This document shows positions 1-8,663 of a stretch of DNA of 64,000 bases, one piece after another. Numbering within the stretch: the stretch's first letter is position 1; each line of letters begins with the position of its first letter. Under the pieces are notes generated by a model. The model saw only the letters and a list, made by a program, of their open reading frames with translations. It did not search any database and had not been told where the DNA came from. Source of the stretch: Xanthomonas vesicatoria ATCC 35937 (lineage in GTDB: Bacteria; Pseudomonadota; Gammaproteobacteria; Xanthomonadales; Xanthomonadaceae); assembly GCF_001908725.1 (NCBI RefSeq), contig NZ_CP018725.1, positions 2,667,501 to 2,731,500 on the forward strand, given 5' to 3'. A program made the position numbers and the translations under genes.

Positions 1-2622
1 CACTGGCGCGTACTGCGCGGCCAGCTCGTGCATCAACGCGCTGGCATCGAAATCCTCCACCGTCGGCCGCAGCCCGCCGGCATCCAGGCGCGAGACGTCG
101 AGCAGGCCGTCGAGCAATTCCTCGGCCGCACGCAGCGACGCATCTACACGTTCGGCCAGATGGCGCTGTTCTTCGTTATTTTGATGGCTCTCGCGCAAGG
201 CCGAGGCGAACAGCCGCGCGGCATTGAGCGGCTGCAACACGTCGTGGCTGATGGCGGCCAGAAAACGCGTCTTGGACTGCTGCGCCAGCTCGGCTTCGCG
301 CGAGCGGTCGGCGACGCGTTGCTCCAGGTTTTCGTTGGCGTCCAGCAGCGCGCGTTCGGCGCGCTTGTAGTCGGTGATGTCGTTGTAGCTGGTGACGTAG
401 CCGCCGCCGGGCAGCGCCTGGCCGCGCATTTCGATCACCTTGCCGTCGCTGCGGGTGCGCTCGAACACATGCGGCGAACCGGCGCGCATGTGGCGGATGC
501 GGCGATCGATCTGGTCTTCGATATCGCCCTCGCCCAGCTCGCCGCGCTCGGCGTTGTAGCGGATCAGGTCGGCCACCGGGCGACCGACGTACAACATGCC
601 GTCCGGATAACCGAACAGCTGCTGGTAGCGCCGATTCCACGCGGTCAGGCGCATCTCCGGGTCGACCACGCTGACCGCGGCGCTGATGTTTTCCAACGTG
701 GTGGACAGGATCTCGCGATTGAAGCGCAATTCCTGGCCGGCTTCGTCCAGCACCGCTACCACTTCGCCCAGCTCCATGCCCGAGCCACGCAACAGGCTGG
801 TCAACACCAGCCGCGCCGACGCCGCGCCGATGGAGGCCGCCAGCAGGCGCTCGGTGAACTGTACCCAGGCGCGATCGGCCACCACCGTCGGTTGCAGCTC
901 GCGTTCCAGCAGCACTGCCTGGTCGACAAAGGCGCGGTGCGCATGCCGTTCGCCCACCACGCGCTCGGCCAACGCCTGCAGGTCGGCCACGCGCACATGG
1001 CCAGGCCAGTCGCCGGCCACCGCCGGACGCTGCGCATACGGGTCCAGGAATGGCGCGGCGCGCAACCGCTCGTCCACACCCGGGCGCCAGCGTGCCGACA
1101 CCAGCATCATCGCGCCGACATTGATCAGCAGCGACCAGAAGGTGCCGTGCGCCAGCGGGTCCCAGCCACGCATGCCGAACAACTGCTGCGGCTGAAGCCA
1201 TTCGATGCCGAACGGACCCTCCACCAACCAGTCCGGCTGCAGCCAGCCCGCACGCGTGGCGGCCGGCAGCAGCAGCGTATAGATCCAGGTCATGAAGCCG
1301 AGCACCATGCCGGTTTCCACGCCCTTGCGGCTGGCACCACGCCAATACAACCCGCCGATCACGCCCGGCGCAAATTGCGCCACCGCCGCAAACGCCATCA
1401 ATCCGTAGGCCGCCAGCGTGGTGTCGTCGGCCACGCTGCGGTGATAGCCATAGGCCACCAGCGCCAGCAGCAGGATCGCCACGCGGCGGATCCACAGCAC
1501 GCGCGAGGCCACCGCTGCACGTGCGTCGGCGCTGCCGCGGCGGCGTAGCAGCACCGGCATCACCAGGTCGTTGCTGACCATGGTGGCCAGGGCGATGCTG
1601 GCGACGATCACCATGCCGGTGGCCGCCGAAAACCCACCCACATACGCCACCAGCGCCAGCACCGTGTTGCCCTGGCTTAGCGGCAGCGCCAGCACCACCG
1701 CATCATCCACCACCGCACTGCCCTTGCCGAACAGCGCGATGCCAGCCGAGGCGATCGGCACCACCATCGCCGAGATGATCACCAGGTACGCACCGAACAA
1801 CCAACGCGCGCGGCGGATGTCGCCCACATCGCTGCATTCGACCACCGCCACATGGAACTGCCGGGGCAGGCAGATCACCGCCAGAAAACTCAGCAAGGTC
1901 TGCGAGATAAAGCCGACCGACGGGGTGTGCTCGAACAATGTGCGCGCCGAATCGGCAATGTGCAGCTGGTGATCGCTTAGCCACAACCACGCAAACAGCC
2001 CCACCGCCACGATGGCGATCAGCTTGATCACCGACTCCAGCGCGATGGCCAGCATCATGCCATGGTGATGCTCGGTGGCATCCACCTGACGGGTGCCGAA
2101 CAAGGTGGCGAACAACGCCATCAACAGCGCCACATACAACGCCGGATCAGCAAAGATGCCGCGCCCGGCGCTGCTATGCCCGGTCAGTACCTCCAGGCTC
2201 ATCGCCACCGCTTTGTACTGCAGCGCCAGATACGGGACGATGCCCACCAACGCGATCACCGCCACCAATGCGGCCAGCCGCCGCGAGCGGCCGTAGCGCG
2301 AGGAAATGAAATCGGCGATGGAGACAGTGTTTTCGGCGCGTGCGATCAGCGCCAGCCGCTCGATGATGCGCCAGCCGAACAGCAGCAACAGCAGCGGGCC
2401 CAGATAGATCGGCAGATAACCGATGCCGTTGCGCACCGCCGAGCCCACCGCGCCGTAGAACGTCCACGACGAGCAGTACACCGCCAACGCCAGGCTGTAG
2501 ACCGCCGGCCGCAGCCATGGCCGCTCCGGATACATCGGCCGGCGGTCACCCCACCACGCCACGCCGAACAGCAGCGCGGCATAGCCGACGGAGACCAGCA
2601 ACAGGATCCAGCTTGATACCAA
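1..2622 (-). CDS. Hybrid sensor histidine kinase with Na+/solute symporter N-terminus (partial, 3' end outside window)
   Basis: 874 codons are visible; the rest lies beyond base 1. Residues ~1-500 are a multi-spanning sodium:solute symporter-like module (13 or so hydrophobic segments; NTVSIADFISSRYGRSRR is typical of the SSS family). A PAS domain follows at ~640-750 (STTLENISAAVSVVD, NRRYQQLFGYPDG) with a PAC-like tail, then a HisKA segment with H-box ISHDVLQPLNAARLF; the phospho-accepting His is near residue 793. The catalytic ATPase and any receiver domain would lie outside. The architecture matches CbrA-type and PAS hybrid sensors that couple solute transport or sensing to signalling. I chose TTG at 2620-2622 because the SSS N-terminus (VSSWILLLVSVGYAALLFG) begins there; no ATG fits. 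The ligand cannot be told from sequence. Confidence 0.88.
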   Translation of the reverse strand, partial: MVSSWILLLVSVGYAALLFGVAWWGDRRPMYPERPWLRPAVYSLALAVYCSSWTFYGAVGSAVRNGIGYLPIYLGPLLLLLFGWRIIERLALIARAENTVSIADFISSRYGRSRRLAALVAVIALVGIVPYLALQYKAVAMSLEVLTGHSSAGRGIFADPALYVALLMALFATLFGTRQVDATEHHHGMMLAIALESVIKLIAIVAVGLFAWLWLSDHQLHIADSARTLFEHTPSVGFISQTLLSFLAVICLPRQFHVAVVECSDVGDIRRARWLFGAYLVIISAMVVPIASAGIALFGKGSAVVDDAVVLALPLSQGNTVLALVAYVGGFSAATGMVIVASIALATMVSNDLVMPVLLRRRGSADARAAVASRVLWIRRVAILLLALVAYGYHRSVADDTTLAAYGLMAFAAVAQFAPGVIGGLYWRGASRKGVETGMVLGFMTWIYTLLLPAATRAGWLQPDWLVEGPFGIEWLQPQQLFGMRGWDPLAHGTFWSLLINVGAMMLVSARWRPGVDERLRAAPFLDPYAQRPAVAGDWPGHVRVADLQALAERVVGERHAHRAFVDQAVLLERELQPTVVADRAWVQFTERLLAASIGAASARLVLTSLLRGSGMELGEVVAVLDEAGQELRFNREILSTTLENISAAVSVVDPEMRLTAWNRRYQQLFGYPDGMLYVGRPVADLIRYNAERGELGEGDIEDQIDRRIRHMRAGSPHVFERTRSDGKVIEMRGQALPGGGYVTSYNDITDYKRAERALLDANENLEQRVADRSREAELAQQSKTRFLAAISHDVLQPLNAARLFASALRESHQNNEEQRHLAERVDASLRAAEELLDGLLDVSRLDAGGLRPTVEDFDASALMHELAAQYAPV

Positions 2623-2806
2623 GGGGCGTTCCCAGGCGGCGCGATGCGAGCCTGGGAGTTTACGCAGTGGGAGTTGCGAGTGGGGATCGCAACAGCGGAA
2701 CACCTCGGATTGGCGGGGCGCTCAGCCATCTTATGCGTCGTCCCTGGAGCGGCCAACAAGCCGCCTTCAGGCCGATCCATTGCCGAGCGGCTGGCCCGCG
2801 GCTTGG

Positions 2807-3130
2807 CTGCAGGGCTCTTGCCCGCCCACCATCGCAGGACATGCCGCAAGTCCGTCCTTGTAGGCTCTTACGCGGCATGCATGCTGCGTAAGGTCGCGCG
2901 ACGGTCGGCAGGCAAGGACCAGTCACGATGGTTGGTGTGCAAATTTTTCAGCAGAGCAACCATCAACGCTCTGGTGCGATGTCCTCGTTCTTCAATAAAA
3001 GAACCAGCCAACTGTCTGGCGCGGTGCCCTCACCGCTTGTGGGACCGTTGGCGGCATGGATGCCGCCATCGAGCCCCATGGACGGGTTAACGGCGTTTCC
3101 CGCGAGCGGTGAGAGCGCCGCGCGTTCGAC
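2807..3130. repeat. Tandem intergenic repeat, unit 1 (324 bp)
   Basis: Nearly identical to the unit at 3143-3466, with start-to-start spacing of 336 bp; a few substitutions and single-base indels separate them. It begins CTGCAGGGCTCTTGCCCGCC and ends at GCGCGTTCGAC. Inside is a hairpin built on CTTACGCGGCAT / ATGCTGCGTAAG, flanked by outer arms around TTGCCCGCC / GGCAGGCAA. A more diverged relative is at 46305-46520. There is no transposase and no target duplication that I can define. It may be a non-autonomous element or a regulatory/structural intergenic repeat; function unknown. Confidence 0.85.
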
Positions 3131-3142
3131 GCCGTAAGTTTT

Positions 3143-3466
3143 CTGCAGGGCCCTTGCCCGCCGACCATTGCAGGACACGCCGCAAGTACGTCCGTGTAGG
3201 CTCTTACGCGGCATCCATGCCGCGTAAGGTCCCGCAATGGTCGGCGGGCAAGGACCAGTCACGATGGTCGGTGTGCAAATTTTCAGCAGAGCAACCATCA
3301 ACGCTCTGGTGCGGTGTCCTCGTTCTTCAATAAAAGAACCAGCCAACTGTCTGGCGCGGTGCCCTCACCGCTTGTGGGACCGTTGGCGGCATGGATGCCG
3401 CCATCGAGCCCCCATGGACGGGTTAACGGCGTGTCCCGCGAGCGGTGAGGGCGCCGCGCGTTCGAC
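3143..3466. repeat. Tandem intergenic repeat, unit 2 (324 bp) with nested perfect hairpins
   Basis: Second copy of the 2807-3130 unit. It contains two nested perfect inverted repeats: outer 20-bp arms at 3152-3171 and 3234-3253, and an inner 12-bp stem at 3203-3214 / 3217-3228 with a 2-nt CC loop (CTTACGCGGCAT CC ATGCCGCGTAAG). A transcript of either strand would fold into a long stem. The remaining 210 bp carry no gene. The arms in unit 1 have several mismatches, so this unit looks like the better preserved copy. Confidence 0.85.
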
Positions 3467-3537
3467 CAGCTGAGCTTTTGAGTGCATCCAGGAAGATGCA
3501 GCGAATAGAGCCACTGCACTGCCCAGGCGGGCCCTCG

Positions 3538-5958
3538 CTACCTTTTGTTAGCCGCTTCTAGCCGGGGCAAACTCACCTGCACGTGATACGTCCGCCCAGC
3601 GACGACGCCGTGCACCCGCTGGTCGGTGCAGACCTCGCCATCCACCAGCACCTCTATCGCCGTGCGACCCGCTTCGCGCGTCAGCACGACATCGAACTGC
3701 GCACCACGAAACTGGCGCGTCACCTGCGCGTGCGGCCAGTGCGAAGGCAACTGCGGGCGGATCGCCAACGCATCGCCCTCGCCGACCAGGCCGAACAACC
3801 CTTCCAGCACGCAGCGATACACCCACGCCACCGTGCCGGTGTTGAACAACTGGCTGGACCGCCCGGCGGTACGCGGATACTGGTGCCAGGCACCGCGGTA
3901 GTAATTGGGCAGCGACACCGGCAGATGACCGCGTTGCAACACATCCTCGCGGGTCGGCCCTGGCAGCAGTGCACGCAGAATTTCCCAGGCGCGGTCGGCC
4001 TCGCCAATCTGGTACAGGCTGTACAGATAGAACGCCACCGCGTGGTTGTAGACCGCGCCGTTTTCCGCAGCGCCCGGCCACTTCTGAGTGAGGCGACCGA
4101 CGTCGTCGCGCATGCGGGTGTAGGCCGGGGCCAGCATCACCGGGCCATACGGCGTGTGCAGTTGCTCGCGCACCGCCTCCAGCAGCGCAGCGCGTTGCGC
4201 CGCGTTGGCGGTTCCGGCCAACAGCGCAAAGCTTTGCGGATTGAGATAGATGCGGCCCTCCACATCGTCGGCGATGCCGAAGCGCACGCCATCGTCGGTG
4301 ATGCCACGCGCGTACCAATTGCCATCCCACAGTTCGCGGTTGGCATCGGCGTTGACCGTGCCCACCGCCTGCCCGAAGGTCTCGGCCTGCGCCGTGCGCC
4401 CATGTGCGACGCAGATGTCCGACCACAGCCGCAGCGCGTAGGCAGTGGCCACGGTGAGCCAGCCGGACACGCCCTTGCCGCGCCAGCCGACCATGTTCAT
4501 CGGGTCGTTCCAGTCGCCCTGGGCGATGAAACTCAGGCCACGCGCGTCGCGTGCGTCCAGCAGCCATTGCATGGCCGCATCCAGTCGCTCGGCCACACTC
4601 AGGCGCTGCCCGTCATGGGTTTGCACGATCGCGTCCAGGATGCTGGCATCGCCGGTCTCAGCCAGGTACGCGCTCAGGAAGATCGGCAGCCACACGCAGT
4701 GATCGGTGTGCGGTACCTGGTTGATGTACTTCAGCTCGGCGCCTTCCACCAGCAGGATGCCGTCCGGCATCGCGCCGCTGGGCTCCTGCTGCGACAAGGC
4801 ATGCAGCAGCGCCGCACGCGCAGTGGCCGGCTGCAGATAAGCCATGCCCATATGGTCCTGCAGATAGTTGCGCGTCTGCGGATCGGTGGTCAGACGATTG
4901 ACGTCGCCGTGATAGAACACCTGCCGCGGCAACCAATGGTTGACCAGGTTGTCCAGCGCCGCATCGGGCGTTGCGATCTGTACGCAGCCACGGCCGGCCT
5001 GCAGATACTGCGCGTACGCGCGTGCCGCCTCGGCAAAGCCTTCCTGCGAGAGATAGCGTGCGCGCAGCGCGGCGATTTCTGCATCGTCCTTGGCCGGCCC
5101 GAATGCGAAGCGGTACACGCTGGCCGTCTCGGCTTCCAGATGCAGACGATATTGCAACGCGGCGGCCGGCGTTTCGTAATGCGCCTCGCTGTTGCCCAGC
5201 TGCTCGGCCTGGATGGCAGAAGGCGCATGCAGCCCGCCCTCGCCTTCGAATGCCAGTTGTTGCGCCTCCCACGCTACCGGCGGTTGCTCATGCAGCAGGA
5301 AGGTGCAGTCCTTGAAGTCGCGCTGACGAAAGTAATCGTCCACCTTCTGATAGGGCGCCACGCTGCGGCAGACGATGCCGCCCAGTGCCGGCTCGTAGCC
5401 GCCGGATTGATGCATCCACGACATGTAGCCGACCGGGAAGTACACATACAGGCTCAATCGCCGCGCACGCGCGGAGGCGTTGTGCACGCGACATTCCCAC
5501 AGCTCCACCGCATCGTCGGTAGGCAGGGCCACGCATAGTTCCACCACGATGTCGTCATGCTGCACGCGCCAACGCACATCGTGCTTGCCGGCGGAGAATT
5601 CAAAGGCCTGCGGCTGCGCGCGCACCGGCTCGTACGGCACCGAGTACAGCGCACCGCTGTCTTCATCCTTCAGATAGAAGAACCGCCCGGGGTGGTGCGC
5701 GTAGTACGGCTGTTCCGGCATCATGAAATTGCGCGCTTCCAGCACCGGCGCATGCGCGTACTTGGATGGCTCCGGCTGCATGAACTGGCCGGTGGCGTAG
5801 CCACGGCAGGTCAGCTGCAACATCATGCGGCGGTTCCACAAAAAACCGCCGGCGTTGGGCATGGCGGTCGGGCTGTAGAGCGCGTAACGCGTGCCATCGG
5901 CGCTGGGCGCCATCAAGGTGGACAGTGGGTCGGACGCGGCAGTGGGCGTTGCAGACAC
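3538..5958 (-). CDS. GH94 glycoside phosphorylase, probable cellobionic acid phosphorylase
   Basis: 806 aa. The family splits beta-glucosides with phosphate to give alpha-glucose 1-phosphate plus the released acceptor. The N-terminal part is a beta-sandwich ([23 protein letters not shown]); the C-terminal (alpha/alpha)6 barrel carries the GH94 general-acid motif GDWND near residue 480, and phosphate-pocket-like segments [12 protein letters not shown] and [12 protein letters not shown]. Length fits cellobiose/cellobionate phosphorylases. The start is GTG at 5956-5958, two bases after the transporter stop; a longer open frame upstream only reads through the transporter gene. Neighbouring gluconokinase and transporter point to 4-O-beta-D-glucosyl-D-gluconate as substrate, since its products would be glucose-1-P and gluconate. 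Cellobionate phosphorylase is known from Xanthomonas campestris. No signal peptide, so cytoplasmic. Confidence 0.85.
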   Translation of the reverse strand: MSATPTAASDPLSTLMAPSADGTRYALYSPTAMPNAGGFLWNRRMMLQLTCRGYATGQFMQPEPSKYAHAPVLEARNFMMPEQPYYAHHPGRFFYLKDEDSGALYSVPYEPVRAQPQAFEFSAGKHDVRWRVQHDDIVVELCVALPTDDAVELWECRVHNASARARRLSLYVYFPVGYMSWMHQSGGYEPALGGIVCRSVAPYQKVDDYFRQRDFKDCTFLLHEQPPVAWEAQQLAFEGEGGLHAPSAIQAEQLGNSEAHYETPAAALQYRLHLEAETASVYRFAFGPAKDDAEIAALRARYLSQEGFAEAARAYAQYLQAGRGCVQIATPDAALDNLVNHWLPRQVFYHGDVNRLTTDPQTRNYLQDHMGMAYLQPATARAALLHALSQQEPSGAMPDGILLVEGAELKYINQVPHTDHCVWLPIFLSAYLAETGDASILDAIVQTHDGQRLSVAERLDAAMQWLLDARDARGLSFIAQGDWNDPMNMVGWRGKGVSGWLTVATAYALRLWSDICVAHGRTAQAETFGQAVGTVNADANRELWDGNWYARGITDDGVRFGIADDVEGRIYLNPQSFALLAGTANAAQRAALLEAVREQLHTPYGPVMLAPAYTRMRDDVGRLTQKWPGAAENGAVYNHAVAFYLYSLYQIGEADRAWEILRALLPGPTREDVLQRGHLPVSLPNYYRGAWHQYPRTAGRSSQLFNTGTVAWVYRCVLEGLFGLVGEGDALAIRPQLPSHWPHAQVTRQFRGAQFDVVLTREAGRTAIEVLVDGEVCTDQRVHGVVAGRTYHVQVSLPRLEAANKR

Positions 5959-5960
5959 GG

Positions 5961-7343
5961 TCAGGGGTGCTCCGGTTCGTTGCGCTTGCGCGCGGCCAGT
6001 TCGTGCTGGATCCGGCTCAGCAAGCCATCGTCCAGCGGATAAAAACGCATGGTCCAGGCAGCCAGCAGCGCGACCGCCCCAGGGATCACCGTCAGCAACA
6101 GCACGATGCCGGTCAACGACCCGCTGGACTGCGCACTGTTGGCGACATAGCCCATCCCGGCCAGCACCCAGGCGATGCCGGCCGAGGCCAGCGCGCCGCC
6201 GAGCTTTTGCGAAAACGTCGCCGCCGCGAATGTCATCGCGGTCGCGCGCCGGCCGGTGCGCCATTCGGTGTAGTCGGCGCTATCGGCGTACATCGAAAAC
6301 GCCAGCGGCGACTTCGGCCCCAGGGCCAGGCCGATCAGCATGTTCAACCCGAAGATCGCCCAGACCGCATCGGCAGGCACGAAGAACATCGCACAGCTCA
6401 GCAGGCCGACAAGCACCATCAGCCCGCACATCAGCCGGCGCTTGTCCCAATGCCGGGTCAGCAGCGGCGTGATTGCCGCGCCAACGCCCAACGCCACCGA
6501 ATAGCAGCCTAAGAACAAGCCGACCAGATCCGGGCGTTGCACGTAATACTTGAGGTAGTACACACCTGCACCGCCGCGCATGGTGATGGTGATCATGATG
6601 ATCAACGACAGCGCGAACAGCACGCACCACGGCTTGTTCTGCAGCAGATCGGCGATGTCGCGGCGGACCGGCGTGCGCTGTTGCGGCGGCGGCTGCACGC
6701 GCTCGCGCGTGGTCAATGCCACGCTGACGAACAGCGCCACCGCAATGGCGCCATACAGCATCATCGTGCGCTGCCATCCCAGCGCATCGTTGCCGCCGCC
6801 GAACCAGCGCACCAGATCCATCGTGAAGTAATTGACCAAGGTGGTGCCTGCAAACGCACCGATGAAACGCAGACTGATCAGGCCGGTGCGCTGCTTGCTG
6901 TCGGCGGTGATCACGCCCGACAAGGCCGAGTACGGGATGCTCACCACCGTGTAGGCCAGCATCATCACCAGAAACGTCACCGTGGCCCACAGCATGCGTC
7001 CGTTCTGGTCCAGATCCGGCGTGGTGTAGGCGAGCACGCCGGTCAGCGCCATCGGTACCGCACCCCATAACAGATACGGGCGGAACTTGCCCCAGCGGCT
7101 GCGGGTGCGGTCGGCGATGGCGCCCATGGCCGGGTCGGCGATCGCATCGGCGATCTTGGTCAGCAGGATCATCGTGCCCACCGCTGCGGCCGGCAGATGC
7201 ATGGTGTCGGTATAGAAGATCAGCAGAAACGCCGAGATGTTGGCCCAATACAGATTCAGGCCCAGATCACCGGCGCCGTAGCCCAGCTTTTCGCGCCAGC
7301 GCAGGCGCGCCGATGCAGGAGACGGTGCGGGTGTTGACGTCAT
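5961..7343 (-). CDS. GPH-family (MelB-like) sugar:cation symporter, MFS fold
   Basis: 460 aa with about 12 hydrophobic segments. The glycoside-pentoside-hexuronide signature is clear: [20 protein letters not shown] followed by [10 protein letters not shown], including the conserved Asp residues of the cation site, plus [23 protein letters not shown] N-terminus typical of the family. It would import a disaccharide across the inner membrane with H+ or Na+. The start ATG at 7341-7343 follows a GAAGGTC ribosome-binding site; upstream in-frame codons lack family similarity. It ends 2 nt before the GTG of the phosphorylase, so the two form an operon. Cellobionic acid is the inferred cargo; cellobiose is the main alternative. 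Confidence 0.88.
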   Translation of the reverse strand: MTSTPAPSPASARLRWREKLGYGAGDLGLNLYWANISAFLLIFYTDTMHLPAAAVGTMILLTKIADAIADPAMGAIADRTRSRWGKFRPYLLWGAVPMALTGVLAYTTPDLDQNGRMLWATVTFLVMMLAYTVVSIPYSALSGVITADSKQRTGLISLRFIGAFAGTTLVNYFTMDLVRWFGGGNDALGWQRTMMLYGAIAVALFVSVALTTRERVQPPPQQRTPVRRDIADLLQNKPWCVLFALSLIIMITITMRGGAGVYYLKYYVQRPDLVGLFLGCYSVALGVGAAITPLLTRHWDKRRLMCGLMVLVGLLSCAMFFVPADAVWAIFGLNMLIGLALGPKSPLAFSMYADSADYTEWRTGRRATAMTFAAATFSQKLGGALASAGIAWVLAGMGYVANSAQSSGSLTGIVLLLTVIPGAVALLAAWTMRFYPLDDGLLSRIQHELAARKRNEPEHP

Positions 7344-7500
7344 CGACAGACCTTCGGATGCGTTGTACCCGGCCGGGCACGCCGTTACGCTGGGTGCCCG
7401 CTGACCTGGCAAGGAGCGCCGACGCTACACCACGCATCGGCTGCCGCCAACGTCAAATCGGCTCAAATGCCGAATCGATCCGGAGATATAACCTGACGTG
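7344..7500. promoter_or_regulatory. Divergent promoter region of transporter/phosphorylase and gluconokinase
   Basis: 157 bp separate the divergent starts. Both sides of the cellobionate pathway would be controlled from here. The central CAAATCGGCTCAAATGCCGAATC stretch is AT-richer than its surroundings, but I see no confident operator or -35/-10 pair and no regulator gene beside it. Confidence 0.45.
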
Positions 7501-8085
7501 ATGGACACCGCCGTACCTGCCACGCCCGCGTCCGCTTCGCCCTTGGTCATCGTTGTGATGGGTGTTTCGGGCAGCGGCAAGACCACCATCGCGCAGGCGC
7601 TCGCCGCGCATTACCGCTTCCGTTTTCTGGATGCCGACGACTACCACAGCGTGGCTGCGCGCGCGCAGATGGCGGCCGGCCAACCGCTGACCGATGCCAT
7701 GCGTCTGCCATGGGTGGAACTGCTGGCCGCCACCTTGCGCGACTGCGTGCATGCCGGCGAATCGGTGGTGCTGGCGTTCTCAGGATTGCGCGGCACGCAC
7801 CGCCAATTGCTGCGCGGCAGCGGCGTGCCGATGCGCTTCGTGTTCCTGCATGCGGCACCGCATGTGATTGCCGCACGCCTGAGCGCACGCGCCGGCCACT
7901 TCATGCCGCCCAGCCTGCTCGACAGCCAGCTGCAGACGCTGGAACTGCCGTTGGACGAGGCCGACGTCGTGTCGGTCGATGTGGATGCCACGGTGCCTGA
8001 GGTGGTGCGGGATGCGATCGCGCAGCTGGAGTTGATCGCTCCCGCAGCAGTGCATGCAGATGCGCATGCGCCTCAACGCGCGTGA
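7501..8085 (+). CDS. gntK: Gluconokinase
   Basis: 194 aa from the ATG at 7501; an in-frame GTG sits immediately before it at 7498 and is equally possible (GGAG at 7486-7489 upstream). The P-loop VVMGVSGSGKTT lies at the N-terminus, followed by FLDADDYHSVAARAQMAAGQPLTD, which matches the GntK gluconate/Mg region, and a C-terminal lid segment RLSARAGHFMPPSLLDSQLQTLE typical of the thermoresistant gluconokinase family. It phosphorylates gluconate to 6-phosphogluconate using ATP. Divergent from the cellobionate transporter and phosphorylase, it would consume the gluconate they release and feed the Entner-Doudoroff or pentose phosphate route. Slightly longer than E. coli GntK because of a short Ala-rich N-terminus and a His/Ala tail. 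Confidence 0.93.
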   Translation: MDTAVPATPASASPLVIVVMGVSGSGKTTIAQALAAHYRFRFLDADDYHSVAARAQMAAGQPLTDAMRLPWVELLAATLRDCVHAGESVVLAFSGLRGTHRQLLRGSGVPMRFVFLHAAPHVIAARLSARAGHFMPPSLLDSQLQTLELPLDEADVVSVDVDATVPEVVRDAIAQLELIAPAAVHADAHAPQRA

Positions 8086-8138
8086 CGCGCCGAATTCACC
8101 GCTGGTAGCGCCCACCGCTGCGCAGGCACTGGATGCTT

Positions 8139-8262
8139 CCTTCTCCTACCGGGAGAAGGTGGCGCGAAGCGCCGGATGAAGGTCCTGGGAGCCTTGCGCG
8201 GGGATACATCAGGGCTTGGCCTCATACCCTCACCGCAACTCCTCTCCCGCGGGGGAGGGAGC
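8139..8262. repeat. REP-type intergenic palindrome doublet
   Basis: Left part is a hairpin CCTTCTCC-TACC-GGGAGAAGG (8139-8159) followed by a second short stem GGCGCGAAGCGCC. The right part is a CTCTCCCGCGGGGGAGG stem (about 8242-8258) preceded by ACCCTCACCGC. The same arrangement recurs between glyQ and glyS (25141-25272). It is a typical dispersed extragenic palindrome of xanthomonads; no RAYT transposase is in the window. Confidence 0.7.
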
Positions 8263-8463
8263 GGTGTCATCGTCCCACTGATTGGGTGGCCGCCCACCGA
8301 GACTCCGTGACGCGCTGCCTGTGGCGCCGGCAGCGCCTTATCCAACTACGATCAGCCGCACAAGGTGGCGCAAGATTTCCTGGTTACTTTTTGCAAACCA
8401 ATGATTTGCGTCAGGATTAGGCCCCGTTGCACTGAATCATTTTTTCTATCGCAGTGACGCGTA

Positions 8464-8502
8464 ATAGTGATGAATCATCACTATTTGTGCGATCAGCGCA
8501 CA
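8464..8502. promoter_or_regulatory. Adjacent palindromes upstream of the PQQ-type gene
   Basis: Perfect 10-bp arms ATAGTGATGA and TCATCACTAT surround a single central base (8464-8484). One base later comes TGTGCG-ATCAG-CGCACA (8486-8502). The arms are AT-rich and there is no T-run, which argues for an operator rather than a terminator. The regulator is unknown. Confidence 0.4.
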
Positions 8503-8663
8503 TATTGAACGCAAATTTTTCAAGCTGGTGCCACCAGATGCAAACGGTCCCAACCGTTGCATGAACACAGGGGTGTGCGTGTGTTGCGTGGACACCGCAA
8601 TCGGCGATCTGCACCACGCAGATCCGGGGGGATCCAGCGCTTCCTTCCACCAATGGACATGCC

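Larger units (their letters stand above)
2623..3537. other. 915-bp intergenic region holding tandem repeats
   Basis: No credible gene. Most of the region is two direct repeat units (2807-3130 and 3143-3466, listed separately). Open frames on both strands here are short, rich in Arg/Pro/Cys and repeated between the units, so they are by-products of the repeat. The stretch 2640-2806 is unique and presumably holds the promoter of the sensor kinase; no clear promoter motif was recognised. Confidence 0.7.
8086..8663. other. 578-bp intergenic region before the PQQ-type protein
   Basis: No credible gene. It holds a REP-type doublet (8139-8262) and, in the AT-rich half nearest the next gene, three inverted repeats: a perfect 21-bp palindrome with 10-bp arms at 8464-8484, a 6-bp-arm hairpin at 8486-8502 (TGTGCG/CGCACA), and an imperfect palindrome ATGCAAACGGT/ACCGTTGCAT at 8538-8562. 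These sit where the promoter and leader of the 8664 gene should be and could be operators or an mRNA structure. Confidence 0.6.

Noticed and set aside
2807..3466. The repeats as an insertion sequence
   Set aside because: No transposase reading frame, no terminal inverted repeats at the unit edges and no target-site duplication could be identified.
3583..5538. 651-codon plus-strand open frame opposite the GH94 phosphorylase
   Set aside because: Antisense artefact; the minus strand holds a complete GH94 protein with catalytic motif.
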